A DNA stretch of 64,000 bases, taken from contig NZ_UUPU01000027.1 of assembly GCF_900591205.1 (NCBI RefSeq), positions 248,001-312,000 on the forward strand. Direction: 5' to 3'. This document shows, in pieces, positions 42,874 to 51,492 of the stretch; position 1 is the first letter of the stretch, and each line of letters begins with the position of its first letter. The DNA is from Pseudomonas viridiflava. GTDB taxonomy: Bacteria; Pseudomonadota; Gammaproteobacteria; Pseudomonadales; Pseudomonadaceae. The position numbers were made by a program, and so were the translations under genes. The notes under the pieces were generated by a model. It was not told the DNA's origin. It saw nothing but the letters and a program-made list of their open reading frames with translations, and did not search any database.

Positions 42874-43839
42874 TCAGCGCTGCTTCATACGGTCGATAAT
42901 TACCGCCAGCAACAGGATCGAACCCCGGATCACATACTGGTAGAAGGTGTCGATGTTCTTCAGGTTCATCGCATTCTCGATGATCGCCAGAATCAGCACC
43001 CCGGCGATCACATGGCGGATCATGCCGATGCCGCCGCTCAGCGACACCCCGCCCAGCACGCAGGCGGAAATCACCGTCAGCTCGAAGCCCTGGCCAATCA
43101 TCGGCTGGCCCGAGGTCATGCGCGACGCGAGGATCACCCCCGCCAGCGCGCCAATCAGACCGTGCACGGCAAAGATGATGATCTTGGTTCGATCAACGTT
43201 CACCCCGGCGAGCAGCGCCGCCTCTTGGTTACCGCCGATGGCCATGGTGTTGCGCCCGTAGGTGGTGTAGTTGAGCAACCAGCCAAAGAACACAAAGCAC
43301 AGCACGGTGATGATGATCGGCACCGGCACGCCCAACAGTTGGCCATTGCCGAACACGAAGAAACGCTCGTCCATCACCCCCACGGCCTTGCCGTTGGAGA
43401 AGATATAGGCCAGGCCGCGCACGATCTGCATGGTCGCCAAGGTCGCGATCAACGCATTGATGCGCAATTTGGCGATGACGATACCGTTGATCAGCCCCAC
43501 CACCAGGCCCATGGCCAAGGCCGCCGATACGCCGAGCACCACGCTGTCGGTGTCGCGAATCACAATCCCCGCCACCACCCCGGCACAGGCGATCACCGAG
43601 CCCACCGACAAGTCGAAGTGCCCCGACGCCAGGCAGAACAACATGGTGCACGCGGCGATGCCGACCGTGGAAATCGCCAGGCCCAGCCCGCGCATGTTCA
43701 GCGGCGAGAGGAAGTTGTCGATAAACACGGCGCTGAGCACAAAGATGCTCAATGCTGCCAGCAGCATCACCCAGTCATCGAGGAACTTGCGCTGGTTGAA
43801 ACCCGGCCAGAAGCCCTTTGCAGTTTTTACCTGTGACAT
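42874..43839 (-). CDS. araH: L-arabinose-type ABC transporter permease
   Basis: Inner-membrane permease of a sugar importer. 321 residues from ATG 43839 (MSQVKTAKGFW), with eight to ten hydrophobic helices. Family segments: FCLASGHFDLSVGSVIACAGV near 92-112, GLVVGLINGIVIAKLRINALIATLATM near 130-156 and GGNQEAALLAGVNVDRTKIIIF near 222-243. These match AraH/RbsC-type monosaccharide permeases. It is last in the operon behind araF and araG, and a REPIN lies after its stop. Confidence 0.9.
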   Translation of the reverse strand: MSQVKTAKGFWPGFNQRKFLDDWVMLLAALSIFVLSAVFIDNFLSPLNMRGLGLAISTVGIAACTMLFCLASGHFDLSVGSVIACAGVVAGIVIRDTDSVVLGVSAALAMGLVVGLINGIVIAKLRINALIATLATMQIVRGLAYIFSNGKAVGVMDERFFVFGNGQLLGVPVPIIITVLCFVFFGWLLNYTTYGRNTMAIGGNQEAALLAGVNVDRTKIIIFAVHGLIGALAGVILASRMTSGQPMIGQGFELTVISACVLGGVSLSGGIGMIRHVIAGVLILAIIENAMNLKNIDTFYQYVIRGSILLLAVIIDRMKQR

Positions 43840-43858
43840 ACCCAAATCCTCTTGTTCT

Positions 43859-45382
43859 TCAAGCCCGCGAACGCGGGAGCGCCAGTTGCAGCAGCCGTGC
43901 TTCATCCGCTTGATCGCGGGCCAGTTCGCCGGTCAGGGCACCCTCGCTCATCACCAGAATGCGGTCGGAAATGCCCATCACTTCCATCAGGTCGCTGGAC
44001 ACCACGATCACCGCAATGCCGCTGGCCGCCAGGTTATGGATGATCTGGTAGATCTCCGACTTGGCGCCGATATCAATGCCCCGGGTCGGTTCGTCCAGCA
44101 GCAGTACCTTCATCGGCATCGACAGCCAGCGGCCCAGAATCGCCTTCTGCTGGTTGCCGCCCGACAGGTACATGATTTTCTGTTCGGCATTCGGCGTTTT
44201 GACTTTCATCGCCTTGATCTGCTGGTCGGCGTTGCCCTTCTCCCAGCCATCGCGCAGCAGCCAGCCAAACCCGGAATGCGCGCCACGCGCACTGATATTG
44301 ATGTTCTCAGCCACGCTGGACAGCGGGATGATCCCTTCTTTCTTGCGGTCTTCCGGGCACAGCAGCACGCCGGCGGCGATGGCATCGCGGGGCGAGCGCA
44401 GTTGCAGGGTTTGCCCACACAATTGCAGGCTTCCGGCGCTGGCGCGCTCCAGGCCGCTGAGCAAACGAAACAGCTCGGTGCGCCCGGCGCCGACCAGGCC
44501 GAACAGCCCGAGAATCTCGCCCTTGTGTACCTTCAGGCTGACCGGTTCACGCAGGCCAGGGCCGAGCAAACCCTCGACCTTCAACGCCACTTCGCCGTGC
44601 TCACGCGGGCGGTAATCGTAGATGTCCTGGATATCGCGACCCACCATGCAGGTCACCAATTGGTCGTGGGTCAGCGTGCTCATGTCGTCGAAGGTGCGCA
44701 CGTAGCGGCCGTCCTTGAACACCGTGACCGCATTGCAGATACGGAACACCTCTTCCATGCGATGCGACACGTACAACACCACTTTGCCCTCGTCGCGCAG
44801 ACGCGTGATGATCGCCATCAGCCGGTCGATCTCCCGCGCAGACAAGCTGCTGGTGGGTTCATCGAAGGCAATCACATGCGCGCCACGCGACAGTGCCTTG
44901 GCGATTTCCACCAATTGGCGCTGGCCCAGGGACAGGCGCCCGAGCTTCTCGTCCGGGTCGATTTCATCGGCCAGCCCCTTGAGGCACGCCAGCGCCTGCT
45001 TGCGCAGCAGGCCACGATTGACCACGCCGAAGCGTGACGGCAAATGCCCGAGAAACAGGTTCTCGGCCACGCTCATTTCCGGCACCAGGTGCAGCTCCTG
45101 GTGGATCACTGCAACGCCGCTGGCAATGCTGTCGGCGGCGGATTTGAAATCCATGGTCTGCGCGCCGATCTGCAGCGTGCCGCTGCTGGGGATATACGCA
45201 CCGCCAAGAATTTTCAACAGCGTCGACTTGCCCGCGCCGTTTTCACCCATCAAGGCGTGCACCTGCCCAGGCAGGGCGGTAAAGCTGATGCCGTCCAGCG
45301 CCTTGACCCCGGGGAAGGTTTTACCGATGCCGTTGAAACTCAACTGGGCAGCGGTGTCGTGTGTCTGTAATTGCGCGTGCAT
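43859..45382 (-). CDS. araG: Sugar ABC transporter ATP-binding protein, L-arabinose type
   Basis: 507 residues from ATG 45382, preceded by GAGGTGG; a longer start at 45430 is not supported. Two ATPase domains are present. The first has Walker [10 protein letters not shown] near 46-54, signature [16 protein letters not shown] and Walker [13 protein letters not shown]. The second has a degenerate Walker A in [10 protein letters not shown] near 290, signature [17 protein letters not shown] and Walker [13 protein letters not shown]. This tandem layout with a weak second Walker A is typical of AraG/RbsA/XylG. Middle gene of the araFGH transporter set. Confidence 0.93.
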   Translation of the reverse strand: MHAQLQTHDTAAQLSFNGIGKTFPGVKALDGISFTALPGQVHALMGENGAGKSTLLKILGGAYIPSSGTLQIGAQTMDFKSAADSIASGVAVIHQELHLVPEMSVAENLFLGHLPSRFGVVNRGLLRKQALACLKGLADEIDPDEKLGRLSLGQRQLVEIAKALSRGAHVIAFDEPTSSLSAREIDRLMAIITRLRDEGKVVLYVSHRMEEVFRICNAVTVFKDGRYVRTFDDMSTLTHDQLVTCMVGRDIQDIYDYRPREHGEVALKVEGLLGPGLREPVSLKVHKGEILGLFGLVGAGRTELFRLLSGLERASAGSLQLCGQTLQLRSPRDAIAAGVLLCPEDRKKEGIIPLSSVAENINISARGAHSGFGWLLRDGWEKGNADQQIKAMKVKTPNAEQKIMYLSGGNQQKAILGRWLSMPMKVLLLDEPTRGIDIGAKSEIYQIIHNLAASGIAVIVVSSDLMEVMGISDRILVMSEGALTGELARDQADEARLLQLALPRSRA

Positions 45383-45439
45383 AACCACCTCGTAACAGGG
45401 ATCAGGCAGCCCCGTTGCCGGGGCCGCCAAGGGAAACCA

Positions 45440-46444
45440 TCAGTTCCACAAACCGATTTTTTCCAGTTCCTGCTTGAAGTTGTCGCGGGTAATCAGCGTC
45501 ACCTCGTCCATGGCGGTGTACTTGGGCGGTTCTTTGCCAGTGGTGACCCAGTCGAACATCATCTTCGCGGTGTTGTAGCCCTCGATATGCGGGCTGGGCA
45601 GCATCGAGCCGAAGAAGCCGCTGTTAGGCTTCTTCAGTTCGCCGATGGCGTCGGTGCCATTGATGCCGATGCCGATCACGTTGGCAGCTTTGAAGCCGGC
45701 GCTTTCGGTGGCGCGTACGCCGCCCAGCACGGTGTTGTCGTTCATGCCGCCGATAATCAGGTTTTTCGCGCCGCTGGGCAGTTTGACCAGGGCCGAGTTG
45801 GTGGCGTCCATGCTGCCCGGAACGTCGAGGGTTTTAGCCGCGGTGAACAGGATATGGTCCTTGGGGAAACCCGCGTCTTCCAGGGATTTGACCGAGCCGT
45901 CGGTGCGCTTCTTGCCGGTGTCGAGTTCATTGAAGGTGTTGATCACCGCGTAGGTGTCCTTCCAGTCCCAGCCGCGTTTTTTTGCCTCGGCCGCCATGGC
46001 CGCGCCCTGCTTCTGGCCGACTTCGAAGGCGGCCATGCCCAGGTACGGCACGTCCTCCATGAAGTTGCCTTTGGCGTCGACAAACCGGTCATCCACGGCA
46101 ATCACTTTCAAGCCATTGGCCTTGGCTTTGGCGACGATGGCCGGGCCCAGGGACACGTCCGGCGGGCAGATCACAAAGCCCTTGGCGCCGTTGGCGGCCA
46201 GGCTGTCGATGGCCGAGAGGGTTTTCTCGCCATCAGGCACGGCGATCTTGATCACCGTAAAGCCATGTTCCTTGCCGGCTTTTTCGGCAAAGGCCCACTC
46301 GGTCTGGAACCAGGGCTCCTCAGCCTGCTTGACCAGAAAACCGATTTTCACTTCTTCAGCGGCCAGCAACAGCCCGCTCAAGCTCATGGCCGAGACCGCT
46401 ACAGCGGCGCAGCACAGGGAACGGATACCACGACGACGATTCAT
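45440..46444 (-). CDS. araF: L-arabinose-binding periplasmic protein
   Basis: 334 residues with a signal peptide (about 1-29, ending LSGLLLAAEE). The mature protein resembles AraF: EEVKIGFLVKQAEEPWFQTEWAFAEKAGKEHGF at the N-terminus (key Lys and Glu ligands of arabinose), VICPPDVSLGPAIVAKAKANGL near 94, VAVDDRFVDAKGN near 118 (key DD-R-V), FNELDTGKKRTDGSV near 174 and IGGMNDNTVLGGVRATE near 230. These blocks follow E. coli AraF closely and make L-arabinose (or D-galactose or fucose) the likely ligand. Confidence 0.92.
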   Translation of the reverse strand: MNRRRGIRSLCCAAVAVSAMSLSGLLLAAEEVKIGFLVKQAEEPWFQTEWAFAEKAGKEHGFTVIKIAVPDGEKTLSAIDSLAANGAKGFVICPPDVSLGPAIVAKAKANGLKVIAVDDRFVDAKGNFMEDVPYLGMAAFEVGQKQGAAMAAEAKKRGWDWKDTYAVINTFNELDTGKKRTDGSVKSLEDAGFPKDHILFTAAKTLDVPGSMDATNSALVKLPSGAKNLIIGGMNDNTVLGGVRATESAGFKAANVIGIGINGTDAIGELKKPNSGFFGSMLPSPHIEGYNTAKMMFDWVTTGKEPPKYTAMDEVTLITRDNFKQELEKIGLWN

Positions 46445-46474
46445 ACGGTGACTCCTTGTTGTTGTTTTTAGGGG

Positions 46475-47338
46475 TTAGCCGGCGAAGCGATTACAGGGTT
46501 TACCAGGCACATCCATTTCAATCGCCAACACCGCGCCGTCCAAGGGATGATCCAATGGGCTGGCGGCACTGGTGATATACAGCGTGGTGAGGTTCGGGCC
46601 ACCGAAAACACAACTGGTGGGGCGGCTGACGGGCAGTTCGAGGATGCGGTCCACCTGCCCTTGCGGCGTCAGCCGCAGCAGGCAACTGCCATCCCAGCGG
46701 GCGTTCCAGATATAGCCTTCAACGTCCATCGCCGAGCCGTCCGGCCCGCCGCGTGCGTGCGGGCCGAACCAGACCTGGCCCGGGTGCAGTTGGCCGTCGG
46801 CCTGAATCGCGTGGCGGTACAACGTGCCGTCCATGCTGTCGCCGAAATGCACGTGGTCGCCGTCCTCGCTCCATAACAAGGTGTTGGGAATGCCCAGGCC
46901 GGCCAGCAACGGCGTGACTTGCCCGTCGGCATCGACGCGAAACAGCCCGCCGGAGCGCCGGGTGATCGGCAGGTCTTCGCCGTGCTCACCGAGGTTGTTC
47001 TGCATGGTGCCCAGCCACAGGCGGCCTTGGGCATCGCAGCGCGCTTCATTGCCACGGTTGCCCGGTTGCGGGTCGGCCACGCACAGCAGGCTCAAGGCTT
47101 CGGTGCTGAGGTCGAGCCGGTAGACGCCGCTGCTCAGGGTCACCAGCGCGTCGCCGCTTTCACACGGGATAAAGGCCGAGACGTGCTCGGGCAGCTGCCA
47201 GGTCTGCAACTGCCCGCCCATCAGGCGCAGTGCCTGTTTGCCGGCGATATTGACCCAGTACAGTGCCTGGGTCGGCGCGTCCCAGAACGGCGCTTCACCC
47301 AACTGTGCACGGTGTGCGGTCACTGCGCTCAACGACAT
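46475..47338 (-). CDS. SMP-30/gluconolactonase-family lactonase, probable L-arabinolactonase
   Basis: Hydrolyses a sugar lactone to the aldonic acid. 287 residues forming a six-bladed propeller. Metal ligands are Glu in QLGEAPFWD near 16, Asn in ARCDAQGRLWLGTM/N and Asp in HFGDSMDGTLY near 180. GNRGNEARCDAQGRLWLGTMQN near 90-111 and HARGGPDGSAMDVEGYIWNARW near 195-216 are family signatures. It lies between the arabinose-binding protein and the semialdehyde dehydrogenase. By context it opens L-arabino-gamma-lactone, the second step of the oxidative pathway. Confidence 0.9.
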   Translation of the reverse strand: MSLSAVTAHRAQLGEAPFWDAPTQALYWVNIAGKQALRLMGGQLQTWQLPEHVSAFIPCESGDALVTLSSGVYRLDLSTEALSLLCVADPQPGNRGNEARCDAQGRLWLGTMQNNLGEHGEDLPITRRSGGLFRVDADGQVTPLLAGLGIPNTLLWSEDGDHVHFGDSMDGTLYRHAIQADGQLHPGQVWFGPHARGGPDGSAMDVEGYIWNARWDGSCLLRLTPQGQVDRILELPVSRPTSCVFGGPNLTTLYITSAASPLDHPLDGAVLAIEMDVPGKPCNRFAG

Positions 47339-47364
47339 GAAACCTCCTGGATTATTGTTGTTTT

Positions 47365-48945
47365 TTACAGCGCGTCGCGCGATGGCGTGCCATCCACCAG
47401 CCGCTGGATACGCAACGGGTTGGCATTTTTCAACGCATCGGGCAGCAGGCTATCAGGGTAGTTCTGGAAGCACACGGGGCGCAGGAACCGGTCGATGGCC
47501 AGGGTGCCGACCGAGGTGCCACGGGCATCGGACGTCGCCGGGTACGGGCCGCCGTGCACCATCGAGTCGCACACCTCGACGCCGGTCGGGTAGCCGTTGA
47601 GCAGGATGCGCCCGACCTTCTGCTCCAGCAGCGGCGTGAGTTCGGCGAACTGCTGAAAATCCGCCGGCTCGCCAATGATCGTGGCGGTCAGCTGGCCGTG
47701 CAGGCCGTGCAAGGCGGCGCTGAGTTGAGCTGGGTCAGCGACTTCGACAAACACCGTGGTGGGGCCGAAGACTTCTTCCTGAAGCACGTCATCGCCGTCG
47801 ATCAACAGGCTCACATCGGCCTTGAACAACTGTGGCTGTGCCTGATTGCCGGCCTGCGCGCTGCCGGCCAAATGTTGAATGCCGGGGTGCGCCAGCAGTT
47901 TTTCGAGGCCCTTGCCGTAGCTGCTCAAAGTGCTGGCGTTCAGCATGGTTTGCGCCGGCTGATCGCCGATCAGTCGGGCCACTTGCTGGGTGAACGCGGT
48001 GAATTCAGGCGAGGCGATACCGATCACCAGACCGGGGTTGGTGCAGAACTGGCCACAGCCTTGCACCACTGAGGCGGTCAGGTCGCGGGCCACGCTGTCG
48101 GCACGCGTCGACAACGCCTGAGGCAACACAAGCACCGGGTTGATGCTCGACATCTCGGCAAACACCGGGATCGGCTGCGGGCGCGCCGCCGCCATATCGC
48201 ACAAGGCGCGGCCGCCCTTGAGCGAGCCGGTAAAACCGACGGCCTGGATCGCCGGGTGTTTGACCAGCGCCTCACCGACGCCACCACCGAAGATCATATT
48301 GAAGACCCCCTTCGGCATCTCGGTGGCCTCGGCCGCACGGATGATCGCATCGGCGACCTGCTCGGCCGTCGCCATATGCCCACTGTGGGCCTTGAACACC
48401 ACCGGGCAACCGGCCGCCAATGCCGCAGCGGTGTCGCCACCCGCCGTGGAAAACGCCAGGGGAAAGTTGCTGGCACCAAACACCGCCACCGGGCCCAGGC
48501 CGATGCGGTATTGGCGCAGGTCCGGGCGCGGCAGCGGTTGGCGCTCCGGCAGCGCCTTGTCGATACGTGCACCATAGAAATCACCGCGCCGCAGCACGGT
48601 GGCGAACAAACGCATCTGGCCGCTGGTACGCCCGCGCTCGCCTTTGATGCGGGCGGCGGGCAGCGCGGTTTCGCGGCAGACCAAGTCGATGAAGTTATCG
48701 CTCAGCGCATCCAGCTCATCGGCTATCGCATCCAGGAACTGCGCACGGCGCGCAGCGGTCAATGCGCGGTAAGCCGGATACGCTGCGGCGGCGGCCTTGG
48801 CGGCGGCGTCGACTTCCTCGGGGGTGGCTTGGTAGAAATCCTGAGGCAAGGCTTCGCCCGTGCCGGCATCGACGCTTTGCAGCTTGACGCTGCCGTTGGC
48901 GCTGCGTTGGCCGCCGATGTAGTTGTGGCCGAAAAACTGGGTCAT
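47365..48945 (-). CDS. Aldehyde dehydrogenase, probable alpha-ketoglutaric semialdehyde dehydrogenase
   Basis: 526 residues from ATG 48945 (MTQFFGHNYIGGQRSANGS), the length of NADP+-dependent 2,5-dioxovalerate dehydrogenases. The catalytic Cys lies in QGCGQFCTNPG near 300 and the general base in PVFAEMSSINPV near 258. FGASNFPLAFSTAGGDTAAALAAGCPVVFKAH near 150-180 (key NFP) is the cofactor region. By context it oxidises alpha-ketoglutaric semialdehyde to alpha-ketoglutarate, the last step before the TCA cycle. Confidence 0.92.
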   Translation of the reverse strand: MTQFFGHNYIGGQRSANGSVKLQSVDAGTGEALPQDFYQATPEEVDAAAKAAAAAYPAYRALTAARRAQFLDAIADELDALSDNFIDLVCRETALPAARIKGERGRTSGQMRLFATVLRRGDFYGARIDKALPERQPLPRPDLRQYRIGLGPVAVFGASNFPLAFSTAGGDTAAALAAGCPVVFKAHSGHMATAEQVADAIIRAAEATEMPKGVFNMIFGGGVGEALVKHPAIQAVGFTGSLKGGRALCDMAAARPQPIPVFAEMSSINPVLVLPQALSTRADSVARDLTASVVQGCGQFCTNPGLVIGIASPEFTAFTQQVARLIGDQPAQTMLNASTLSSYGKGLEKLLAHPGIQHLAGSAQAGNQAQPQLFKADVSLLIDGDDVLQEEVFGPTTVFVEVADPAQLSAALHGLHGQLTATIIGEPADFQQFAELTPLLEQKVGRILLNGYPTGVEVCDSMVHGGPYPATSDARGTSVGTLAIDRFLRPVCFQNYPDSLLPDALKNANPLRIQRLVDGTPSRDAL

Positions 48946-48971
48946 GAAGCTCTCCTTAAAGGGGTGTGGCT

Positions 48972-49961
48972 TTAAAGGGGGGTAACTTGGCCGGGCTCGA
49001 ATACCGCATCGGCCTGGCCGACCGTGTTGATCAGCGGCGCGCCGAACTCGGCCTGGCTGATCTCGAACACATCGCCCGGTTGGGTACGTATACCGTCGGC
49101 GAATGACAATGTAGCAGTGCCGAAAAAATGCACATGCACATCGCCCGGCTTGAGGAACTGGCTGTATTTGAAGTGGTGGTACTCGAGGTTTTCCAGGCTG
49201 TGGCACATATTGGCCTCGCCGCTGAGGAATTCGTTCCGCCAGATTTCCTCGCCGTTACGCAGGATGCGGCTGGTGCCCGCCAGGTGCTGAGGCAATTCAC
49301 CTACGCGCAGCTCCGGGCCATAGCTGCAACTGCGCAGCTTGGAATGGGCCAGGTACAGGTAGTTCTTGCGCTCCATCACGTGGTCGGAGAACTCGTTGCC
49401 CACCGCAAAACCCAGGCGATAGGGCTTGCTGTCAGGGCCGATGACGTACAGGCCGGCGATCTCCGGTTCTTCACCGGCATCGTCGGCAAACGGCGGCACC
49501 GCAAAGGCTGCGCCCGGGCGCACCACGGTGCTGCCGTCGCCCTTGTAGAACCACTCGGGTTGCACGCCCGCCTGGCCGGCCGCCGGCTTGCCGCCCTCCA
49601 CGCCCCATTTGAAGATGCGCATGGTGTCGGTCAGTGCGGTTTCATCACTGCCCTGGTGCATCTTGTCCCGCGCCGAGGCACTGCCCAGGTGGGTCAGGCC
49701 GGTGCCGCTGATCAGCATATGCGCCGGGTCGGGGTGGTCCAGCGGTGGCAGGATTTTCAGGTCGGCCAGCAGCGCGGCGTAGTCATGGCTGTCGCCCAGG
49801 CCCAGGCTGTCCACCTGCTGCTGCAACTTGACACCCGCTTCGATGGCGGCCAGTGCCAGTTCGCGCACGCTATGGGCGCTGCGCACTTCACGCAGTTGCT
49901 TGCCTTCCACGACGCCAACGCGGCGCTCGCCATTATTGAGTTCGAACTGCACTAAACGCAT
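48972..49961 (-). CDS. FAH-superfamily protein, probable 2-keto-3-deoxy-L-arabonate dehydratase (AraD1-like)
   Basis: 329 residues of the fumarylacetoacetate-hydrolase fold. MRLVQFELNNGERRVGVVEG opens it. Metal-binding acidic residues lie in the region of DDAGEEPEIAGLYVIGPDSKPYRLGFAVGNEFSDHVMER (key EPE-IA, and GNEFSDH near 195-201), and VHFFGTATLSFADGIRTQPGDVFEI is near 273-297. In sugar-acid operons such proteins convert 2-keto-3-deoxypentonate to alpha-ketoglutaric semialdehyde. It lies directly upstream of the semialdehyde dehydrogenase gene (26-base gap), fitting that step. The exact stereochemistry of substrate is inferred. Confidence 0.87.
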   Translation of the reverse strand: MRLVQFELNNGERRVGVVEGKQLREVRSAHSVRELALAAIEAGVKLQQQVDSLGLGDSHDYAALLADLKILPPLDHPDPAHMLISGTGLTHLGSASARDKMHQGSDETALTDTMRIFKWGVEGGKPAAGQAGVQPEWFYKGDGSTVVRPGAAFAVPPFADDAGEEPEIAGLYVIGPDSKPYRLGFAVGNEFSDHVMERKNYLYLAHSKLRSCSYGPELRVGELPQHLAGTSRILRNGEEIWRNEFLSGEANMCHSLENLEYHHFKYSQFLKPGDVHVHFFGTATLSFADGIRTQPGDVFEISQAEFGAPLINTVGQADAVFEPGQVTPL

Positions 49962-49976
49962 GAAGGTTCTCCTAGA

Positions 49977-51299
49977 TTAAGTACGTGTGGCGCCACGGGC
50001 GCTGGCGGCGAATTGGTCGTGCGGCAGCACATGCTTGCGCTCCAGGACACGGTAGACCACGAAGGTCAGCACCAGCCCGAACACCATCACCCCGCACAGG
50101 AAGTACAAGCCCGAGGCCAGGTTGCCGGTGTACTCCTTGAGCGCGCCGATCACGAACGGGCCGATATAGCCCCCAAGGTTGCCCACCGAATTGATCAGCG
50201 CAATGCCCGCCGCCGCACTGGCGCCGGCAAAAAACCGCCCCGGCAAGGTCCAGAACACGGCGGTGCAGGAAAACATCGCGAACGCCGCCAGGCACAACGC
50301 GGCCATTTGCAGCACCGGCACACTCAGCCAGGCGCTTAAGAACAGGCCGATGGCGCCCAGCACATAGAGCACGGCGAGATGGCCGTAGCGGTCGTTCAAA
50401 CGGTCGGAGCTGCGCGGGATGATCAGCAGGCCGATGATCCCGAAAATGTAGGGCACTGCGGAGATGAAACCGGTGACCAGGTCGGTGCCGCCGAACTGTT
50501 TGATCAGGGTCGGCAGCCACAGGCCCAGGCCGTAGATGCTCAGGGTCACCGGCAGGTAAAACAGCGCCAGCAGCAATACGCGTTTGTCTTTGAGGGCATG
50601 CAGCGGGTTGCCATGACGGGTCTGGCCATAGGCTTGCAGGTCCTTGGCCAGTTCGCCGGTGAGCCAGGCTTTTTCATCCTCGCTCATCCATTTGACGTGC
50701 TTGGGGCCGTCCGGCAGGTAGCGCAGCACCGGCCAGGTCAGCAGGATCGCCGGGGTGCCGATCACGATGAACAGCCATTGCCAGCCGTGCAGGCCAAGGA
50801 TGCCGTCCATGCCCAGGAGGCCGCCGGAGACCGGGCCGGTGATCATCATTGCAATCGGTTGCGACAGGATGAACAGCCCGAGAATCTTGCCGCGATGGCG
50901 CACCGGGAACCATTGGGTGATGTAGTAGAGCACGCCCGGAAAGAACCCCGCCTCCGCCGCGCCGAGCAGAAAGCGCATCACATAGAAGCTGTGGGGCCCC
51001 TGCACGAAGGCCATGCCGATGGTGATGGCGCCCCAGGTGATCATGATCCGCGCAAACCAGCGTCGGGCGCCGAAGCGGTCGAGCATCAGGTTGCTGGGGA
51101 TCTCGAACAGGAAATAGCCAATGAAGAACAACCCCGCGCCCAAGCCATAGGCTGCGTCGCCGATGCCCACGTCGGCGCCCATGTGCAATTTGGCGAAGCC
51201 CACGGCGGAGCGGTCCACGTAGGCAATCAGGTACAGCAGGATCAGGAAGGGAATCAATTTCAGCGTGATACGCCGAATAAGCCGCAGTTCCTGGCTCAT
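49977..51299 (-). CDS. MFS transporter, anion:cation symporter (sugar acid) type
   Basis: 440 residues from ATG 51299 (MSQELRLIRRITLKLIPFL). Twelve hydrophobic helices. The opening YLIAYVDRSAVGFAKLHM and the loop ALFGARRWFARIM (residues read MLDRFGARRWFARI) are standard for the ACS family, which carries glucarate, galactonate, tartrate and similar acids with protons. It is first gene of the seven-gene minus-strand operon, so it may import an aldonic acid such as arabonate beside the ABC sugar importer. Confidence 0.9.
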   Translation of the reverse strand: MSQELRLIRRITLKLIPFLILLYLIAYVDRSAVGFAKLHMGADVGIGDAAYGLGAGLFFIGYFLFEIPSNLMLDRFGARRWFARIMITWGAITIGMAFVQGPHSFYVMRFLLGAAEAGFFPGVLYYITQWFPVRHRGKILGLFILSQPIAMMITGPVSGGLLGMDGILGLHGWQWLFIVIGTPAILLTWPVLRYLPDGPKHVKWMSEDEKAWLTGELAKDLQAYGQTRHGNPLHALKDKRVLLLALFYLPVTLSIYGLGLWLPTLIKQFGGTDLVTGFISAVPYIFGIIGLLIIPRSSDRLNDRYGHLAVLYVLGAIGLFLSAWLSVPVLQMAALCLAAFAMFSCTAVFWTLPGRFFAGASAAAGIALINSVGNLGGYIGPFVIGALKEYTGNLASGLYFLCGVMVFGLVLTFVVYRVLERKHVLPHDQFAASARGATRT

Positions 51300-51387
51300 G
51301 GGGGTCGATCTCCGATTGTTGTTTTTATAGAAGCTCGGGGGACGCCTCTCGCGAAAATCCGCCAGGGTCATACCTCAGTTAAGACTG

Positions 51388-51397
51388 ACTATATAGT
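51388..51397. promoter_or_regulatory. ACTATATAGT operator candidate in the divergent arabinose promoter region
   Basis: A perfect 10-base palindrome 91-100 bases before the dehydratase ATG and 89-98 bases before the MFS ATG. A related half, ACATATAGTC (51464-51473), lies near the dehydratase start. Paired A/T-rich palindromes between divergent promoters fit the FadR-type GntR regulator encoded at 53278. Confidence 0.5.
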
Positions 51398-51492
51398 AGG
51401 ACTATTTGCAAAACAACTCTTCCAAAGCTGCGATTTTGCGCTTATGTTTAAGCACGCATAGAACATATAGTCATACAATAAGAGAAACGATC

